Below, in pieces: positions 59,990 to 64,000 of a stretch of 64,000 nucleotides of DNA. The stretch is taken from positions 1,364,001 through 1,428,000 of the forward strand of contig JACJYV010000001.1 of the NCBI GenBank assembly GCA_020635905.1, read 5' to 3'. Position 1 is the stretch's first letter; every line of letters begins with the position of its first letter. Source of the DNA: Bacteroidia bacterium. GTDB taxonomy: Bacteria > Bacteroidota > Bacteroidia > J057 > JADKCL01. The position numbers and the translations under genes are program-made. A model generated the notes under the pieces. The model saw nothing but the letters and a program-made list of their open reading frames with translations. It was not told the DNA's origin and ran no database searches.

Positions 59990-60652
59990 TTAAAAACATT
60001 TCAAAATTTACCTGAGGAAAGAAAGCTGGAAATCATTCATGCGGGGTTGGAAGAATTCGCCCTAAATGACTATCAATCAGCCTCTTTGTCCAACATTGTG
60101 AAGAAACTGGAACTGGCCAAAGGAAGCTTTTACCGCTATTTTGAAAGTAAAAGATCGCTTTACTCTTTTTTGCTGGATTATTGTGTGCAATTGCGCATTG
60201 AAAACGACCGCCAGTTGATTCAGGATCCGCCCAATGATTTCTTCGAACTGATCCTCCTTCATTTCAAAGCCAAGGTGCAATTTGACCGCAACCATCCGCT
60301 GGCCAGCGCCTTTTTGTATAATGTGCTGAATGAAAAAAACAGCGAGGAGCTGGGTAATATCCGTTTTATCCGCAAGCAAAAGGCCCTCGAAATCACGGGA
60401 AAAATTGTGGTTCAGTTTGTGGCCTCGGGGCAAATCAGGAAAGACATTGACCCGGAAATCATCGCCTGGAATGTGATCAATACCCAGATTTCTATTCTCG
60501 ATTTTCTGGAGCACAAGTTTCAGCTGGACCTGCGCAGCAAAATTAAGGCCCGCGAGGTGCTGTATGATCTTCCAGAGGAAGAAATCATGGCCGCGGCGCG
60601 GCAGTTTATTGAATTTCAACGAAATGGCCTTCAAACCCATGGAAATCATTGA
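59981..60652 (+). CDS. TetR-family transcription regulator
   Basis: 223 residues. N-terminal TetR HTH (~8-58; RKLEIIHAGLEEFALNDYQSASLSNIVKKLELAKGSFYRYFESKRSLYSFLLDYC) and a helical ligand-binding domain. The gene end overlaps the following ABC ATPase start by 14 bp, so it regulates, and is co-transcribed with, an ABC-2 efflux system. A palindromic operator sits over its start codon. Typical repressor of an efflux operon; inducer unknown. Confidence 0.92.
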   Translation: MVALKTFQNLPEERKLEIIHAGLEEFALNDYQSASLSNIVKKLELAKGSFYRYFESKRSLYSFLLDYCVQLRIENDRQLIQDPPNDFFELILLHFKAKVQFDRNHPLASAFLYNVLNEKNSEELGNIRFIRKQKALEITGKIVVQFVASGQIRKDIDPEIIAWNVINTQISILDFLEHKFQLDLRSKIKAREVLYDLPEEEIMAAARQFIEFQRNGLQTHGNH

Positions 60653-61547
60653 AACCCAACAATTGAGCAAAGTTTACGGTCAATTTACGGCCGTGAATCA
60701 GCTTTCCCTGAAAATTTCCCGGGGGGAAATTTACGGCTTTCTGGGCCTGAACGGGGCCGGCAAAACCACCACCATGCGTATGCTGCTGGGCATGATCAAA
60801 CCCAGTTCGGGCGCTGCCTTTCTCCTGGGCAAGGACGTCCACCGTGAAACCCCGTCCTGGGAAAAAGTGGGTTACATGGTCGAATCCACCTACGCTTATC
60901 CCAACCTGTCTGTGGAGGAAAATCTGAAGATTTTTGCCAGTTACTACAATCTGAAGGACAAAAATGCCATTTCCAGCATCATTTCCCGACTTCACCTTGA
61001 TCCATACCGTCACAAAAAGGCCAAGCAGTTGTCTCTGGGCAATCTGCAGCGCCTGGGACTGGCCCGCGCTCTGATGCACCAACCAGAAATCCTGATTCTG
61101 GACGAACCTGTTAACGGTTTGGACCCTTCGGGGATTGTGGAAATCCGTCAACTTCTGAAGTCGCTGAGCGAACAAGGCACCACCATCCTGATTTCCAGCC
61201 ATTTGCTCAGCGAGATCGCCAAAATCGCTGATACCATTGGCATTATTCATCAGGGGAATCTGGTGCGGGAACTGAAAAGCCGGGAATTGCATGACCAGGT
61301 CCTGCGCAAGCTGGTCATTCGCACGAATGACAATGCCCGCGCCCTGGCTATTTTGGCACAAAATGGCCTGCAGGGCACCCAAAATCCAGAAAATGAAATT
61401 GAAATTTCAGATCTGAACGGCATTTCCCATCCTGAAAACATTGCGGAGATTCTGGTAAGAGAAAAAATTGCCCTGCAACAGTTGTTTACCTTTGAGGAAG
61501 ATCTCGAATCCTTCTTTCTGCGCACCATTCAACCCGAAAAAGTATGA
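60639..61547 (+). CDS. ABC-2 type transporter ATP-binding protein
   Basis: 302 residues from the ATG at 60639 (MEIIETQQLSKVYG); 25 upstream in-frame codons overlap the TetR gene. All motifs intact: Walker A GLNGAGKTTT, signature LSLGNLQRL, Walker B LILDEP, H-loop SSH. The C-terminal ~80 residues are the CcmA/DrrA-like regulatory extension. Works with the permease encoded by the next gene (overlap ATGA); bacitracin/drug or lipid efflux type, controlled by the adjacent TetR. Confidence 0.93.
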   Translation: MEIIETQQLSKVYGQFTAVNQLSLKISRGEIYGFLGLNGAGKTTTMRMLLGMIKPSSGAAFLLGKDVHRETPSWEKVGYMVESTYAYPNLSVEENLKIFASYYNLKDKNAISSIISRLHLDPYRHKKAKQLSLGNLQRLGLARALMHQPEILILDEPVNGLDPSGIVEIRQLLKSLSEQGTTILISSHLLSEIAKIADTIGIIHQGNLVRELKSRELHDQVLRKLVIRTNDNARALAILAQNGLQGTQNPENEIEISDLNGISHPENIAEILVREKIALQQLFTFEEDLESFFLRTIQPEKV

Positions 61548-62323
61548 AAAAACAAACCCTGGCCGTCACCTCAGAATTGCTCAAAATCAGGCATTCGCCC
61601 ATCGTTTGGACCACATTTATCGCCTTTTCCATTGGCCCGCTGATGGGAGGATTGATTATTTTTCTCCTGCATGCAGATTCTCCCCAAACTGCCATGCTCA
61701 CTAAAAAAGCAGCCAGCATGGACGTGGGTTATGACTGGAATTCTTATCTGGGCATCCTTTCTCAGGTGGTGGGCGTGGGTGGAGTCATGGTCTTTGGCTT
61801 TGTGGCCAGTTGGCTTTTTGGGCGGGAATATTCTGATAAAACAGCCAAAGACCTGCTGGCTCTGCCCGTTTCGCGCAGCAAAATCCTCAACGCCAAATTT
61901 GCGGTGTACCTGATCTGGTGCAGTGGCCTGATAATCACCAATTTACTTTTGGGTTTCCTGATTGGAAATCTGCTGGGGCTGGAAGGATACAGCCATGAAA
62001 TGCTCCTCACAAACCTGAAAACCTATCTGCTTACTGCCGCCATGGTGACTACTCTGGGCACGCCCATCGCATTTTTTGCCCTTTACGGGCGAGGGTACCT
62101 CGCCCCCATTGGCTTTCTGGCCCTTGCTTTGGTTTTTTCCCAAATCGCGGGCGCCATTGGACTGGGACAGTATTTCCCCTGGGCCATTCCCGGGCTCTAC
62201 AGCTATCCTGGAGCGGTTTTCCAATCTTCGCTCACCTTTACCAGTTATTTGATTCTGGTTTTGATTGCCATAGCAGGTTTCACCTTTACCCACCTGCGGT
62301 GGAACAGAGCAGACCAGAACTGA
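61544..62323 (+). CDS. ABC-2 type permease
   Basis: 259 residues with six predicted membrane helices (for example PIVWTTFIAFSIGPLMGGLIIFLL and VVGVGGVMVFGFVASWLFG) and the ABC-2 hallmark SWLFGREYSDKTAKDLLALPVSRSKI in the first cytoplasmic loop. Membrane half of the transporter encoded with the preceding ATPase gene (ATG overlaps its stop by 4 bp). Confidence 0.92.
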   Translation: MKKQTLAVTSELLKIRHSPIVWTTFIAFSIGPLMGGLIIFLLHADSPQTAMLTKKAASMDVGYDWNSYLGILSQVVGVGGVMVFGFVASWLFGREYSDKTAKDLLALPVSRSKILNAKFAVYLIWCSGLIITNLLLGFLIGNLLGLEGYSHEMLLTNLKTYLLTAAMVTTLGTPIAFFALYGRGYLAPIGFLALALVFSQIAGAIGLGQYFPWAIPGLYSYPGAVFQSSLTFTSYLILVLIAIAGFTFTHLRWNRADQN

Positions 62324-62421
62324 AGCCAAATTCTCCAAGCTTTCCTCTGCTGACGGTAAAGGGTAGCTTTATTGCCCAAAATCAAGGATATTTGCCCAAA
62401 TAATCTCATTAACCAGGCTTC

Positions 62422-63408
62422 ATGGCAGGCAAAAAGAAAACCCCTTCCCCGGAAAAAGAAAAATTACATCCCCGCAACAAGCACCGCGAACGCTACGATT
62501 TCCCTGCCCTGATCCAAACCTGCCCTGAGCTGGGCCCGTTTGTGAAGGTGAATGAATACGGGGATCAATCCATCAATTTTTTCGACCCCAAAGCGGTCAA
62601 AATGCTCAATTTTGCCTTGTTGAAGCATTTTTACGGGGTAAAATATTGGGACATTCCTGAGGGCTATCTTTGTCCGCCCATTCCCGGGCGGGCAGATTAT
62701 ATTCACCACCTGGCCGAACTTTTGAGCCGCGACAACCAGGGCAAAATCCCACGAGGCAAGCAGATTTTGGGCCTGGATATTGGTGTGGGGGCGAATTGTA
62801 TTTACCCCATTCTGGGCAATAAGGAATATCACTGGTCCTTTTTGGGAAGCGATACGGACCCATTTGCCCTGGAATCAGCTCAAAAAATCCTGGAAGGAAA
62901 TCCTAACCTGAAAGATAAAGTGGAGTTGCGCCAGCAAACAAATCCCTCTCAGATTTTCAAAAATGTGCTCAAACCAGGCGAAAAGATTGATTTTTGTCTG
63001 TGCAATCCTCCTTTTCATGCCTCAGCTGAGGAAGCAGAAAAAGCCTCCCAACGCAAGCTGAACAACCTGAAACAGGGAAAAACAACGCAAGTTACCCGCA
63101 ATTTTGGAGGCCAAAACAGCGAATTGTGGTGCGATGGAGGGGAAGAAAAATTTGTGCAAAGCATGATTCAGGAAAGCAGGCAATTTGCCAAATCCTGCCT
63201 CTGGTTCACGACTCTCATCTCTCAGCAACTTCACCTGCACCGCACCTACGCCGCCCTTACCCGCGCCAAAGCCGCGGAAGTGATCACCCTGCCCATGGGA
63301 CAGGGCAATAAAATCAGCCGCATAGTGGCCTGGACCTTCCAAAGCCCGCCTGAAAGGCAGGAATGGGTGAAACAAAGATGGGCCATCCCCCGTTCAAACC
63401 AGGATTAA
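62422..63408 (+). CDS. rlmF: 23S rRNA (adenine(1618)-N(6))-methyltransferase
   Basis: 328 residues. The family N terminus LHPRNKHRERYDFPALI is present, then YWDIPEGYLCPPIPGRADYIHHLAEL, the AdoMet-binding motif LGLDIGVGANCIYPILG, the catalytic NPPF (CNPPFHASAEEA) and the C-terminal GQGNKISRIVAWTF. It transfers a methyl group from S-adenosylmethionine to N6 of A1618 in 23S rRNA. Complete, ATG at 62422; cytoplasmic. Confidence 0.96.
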   Translation: MAGKKKTPSPEKEKLHPRNKHRERYDFPALIQTCPELGPFVKVNEYGDQSINFFDPKAVKMLNFALLKHFYGVKYWDIPEGYLCPPIPGRADYIHHLAELLSRDNQGKIPRGKQILGLDIGVGANCIYPILGNKEYHWSFLGSDTDPFALESAQKILEGNPNLKDKVELRQQTNPSQIFKNVLKPGEKIDFCLCNPPFHASAEEAEKASQRKLNNLKQGKTTQVTRNFGGQNSELWCDGGEEKFVQSMIQESRQFAKSCLWFTTLISQQLHLHRTYAALTRAKAAEVITLPMGQGNKISRIVAWTFQSPPERQEWVKQRWAIPRSNQD

Positions 63409-63417
63409 TTTCATTTC

Positions 63418-64000
63418 TTGGGCAAATTTCCATTCATAAGGCGAAAAATCTGGGTCAGAATTGCCCTGCTCACTCTCCTGAGTGGTATGCTTTTTTTGCA
63501 TTTTTATGCCCCCCGTTTCATCACTGAAGTCCGCAATCCTATGCTGGAAATGATACGAAAATCCAAATCAAAAGCCAGCTATCCCCCTTCTGCAGAAACT
63601 TTGGCTTTTTCTACCCGTGAAATCGAATTTTCCAGCCCGGACGGCTTTTTGCTTAAAGCCAATCTCACCCTCAGTACTGCAGATACTACCCGCGCCACGA
63701 TCATTTTGCTGCATGGAATCCGTTCCTGCAAAGAGCATTACCTCGAATTGGGGCAATGGCTGGCTCAACGGGGCTATAACTCTGTGGCCCTTGACCTAAG
63801 GGCCCATGGAAGCAGTCAGGGGCAATTTTGCACTTTTGGGATCGGGGAAAAAGACGACGTCAAAGCCCTGATTGATCATCTGATGGAAAAGGAGAAAATC
63901 GGGGCTAAATTTGGCGTCTGGGGCAAATCTCTGGGAGGATCAGTGGCACTCCAGGCCATGGCGCTTGATTCCCGCATTTCCGTTGGGGTGATTGAGAGCA
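63418..64000 (+). CDS. Alpha/beta-hydrolase, 3' end beyond window
   Basis: 194 codons visible, open at the right edge. The likely start is TTG at 63418 (first in-frame start after a TAA at 63406; it places a membrane helix, VRIALLTLLSGMLFLHFY, at the N terminus); an ATG at 63487 would cut that helix. The hydrolase domain starts near residue 60: ILLHGIRSCKEHYLELG (oxyanion strand), VALDLRAHGSS, and the nucleophile elbow GVWGKSLGGSVALQ (Ser in GKSLGG), where the window ends shortly after. The catalytic Asp and His lie outside. Membrane-anchored serine hydrolase/esterase of unknown substrate. Confidence 0.85.
   Translation, partial: MGKFPFIRRKIWVRIALLTLLSGMLFLHFYAPRFITEVRNPMLEMIRKSKSKASYPPSAETLAFSTREIEFSSPDGFLLKANLTLSTADTTRATIILLHGIRSCKEHYLELGQWLAQRGYNSVALDLRAHGSSQGQFCTFGIGEKDDVKALIDHLMEKEKIGAKFGVWGKSLGGSVALQAMALDSRISVGVIES

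Overview
The window looks like chromosomal DNA from a member of the Bacteroidota, most likely the Saprospiria (Lewinella/Haliscomenobacter-like). This is inferred from four complete secreted proteins ending in type IX secretion (T9SS) sorting domains, TPR histidine kinases and LytTR regulators, a monomeric isocitrate dehydrogenase, DUF2975-HTH pairs, tRNA genes mostly without an encoded CCA, and many short intergenic repeats. No rRNA and no CRISPR array were seen. Gene density is normal. The repeat-rich intergenic stretches lie mainly between 17.3 and 31.3 kb.

Layout. 1-6.8 kb: secreted proteins and a lipoprotein on the minus strand, plus an S41 peptidase. 7-11.3 kb: topoisomerase III and a TPR/LytTR pair. 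11.5-16.5 kb: a T9SS P-domain protein and a histidine kinase/LytTR response regulator pair. 16.5-23.8 kb: M23 peptidase, an unknown helical protein, a PKD/dockerin/cohesin-like T9SS protein and an MDR oxidoreductase, with repeats between them. 23.8-25.4 kb: an IS110 element whose bridge RNA, guide segments and target can be read by eye. 25.5-31 kb: M15 peptidase, an SDR, a lipoprotein and isocitrate dehydrogenase. 31-41.4 kb: a tRNA gene with an insertion in its anticodon loop, a RING-like/TerD-like protein, a Fic protein with its own operator array, tRNA-Gly, an S9 peptidase and an SNF2 ATPase. 41.4-46.5 kb: two T9SS proteins and a YHYH lipoprotein. 46.5-49.6 kb: small genes including the recoding cassette. 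49.6-54.1 kb: an ABC/HlyD/TolC export operon with a degenerate ATPase. 54.1-64 kb: CPBP protease, HTH, DUF2975, YeeE/YedE pair, SET protein, SRPBCC proteins, AraC and TetR regulators, an ABC-2 transporter, RlmF and a partial hydrolase.

The most striking system is on the minus strand at 48615-47245. A peptidyl-tRNA hydrolase 2 (PTH2)-like gene contains an in-frame UAG at codon 11, with no usable start codon between the UAG and the conserved core. It overlaps an S24/S26-type serine peptidase gene by ATGA. A 145-residue basic protein follows, and 28 bp later comes a tRNA gene whose anticodon is CTA, that is, an amber suppressor. The cassette appears to carry both a gene that needs UAG readthrough and the tRNA that can supply it. 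Because a PTH2 enzyme would act on peptidyl-tRNA, this could form a feedback circuit.

Other notable points are the tRNA with a 46-nt structured insertion (31041-31161), the IS110 element with an unoccupied paralogous target site inside the window, a Fic gene preceded by five copies of one decamer, and an export operon whose ABC protein has lost Walker A, Walker B and the signature motif.
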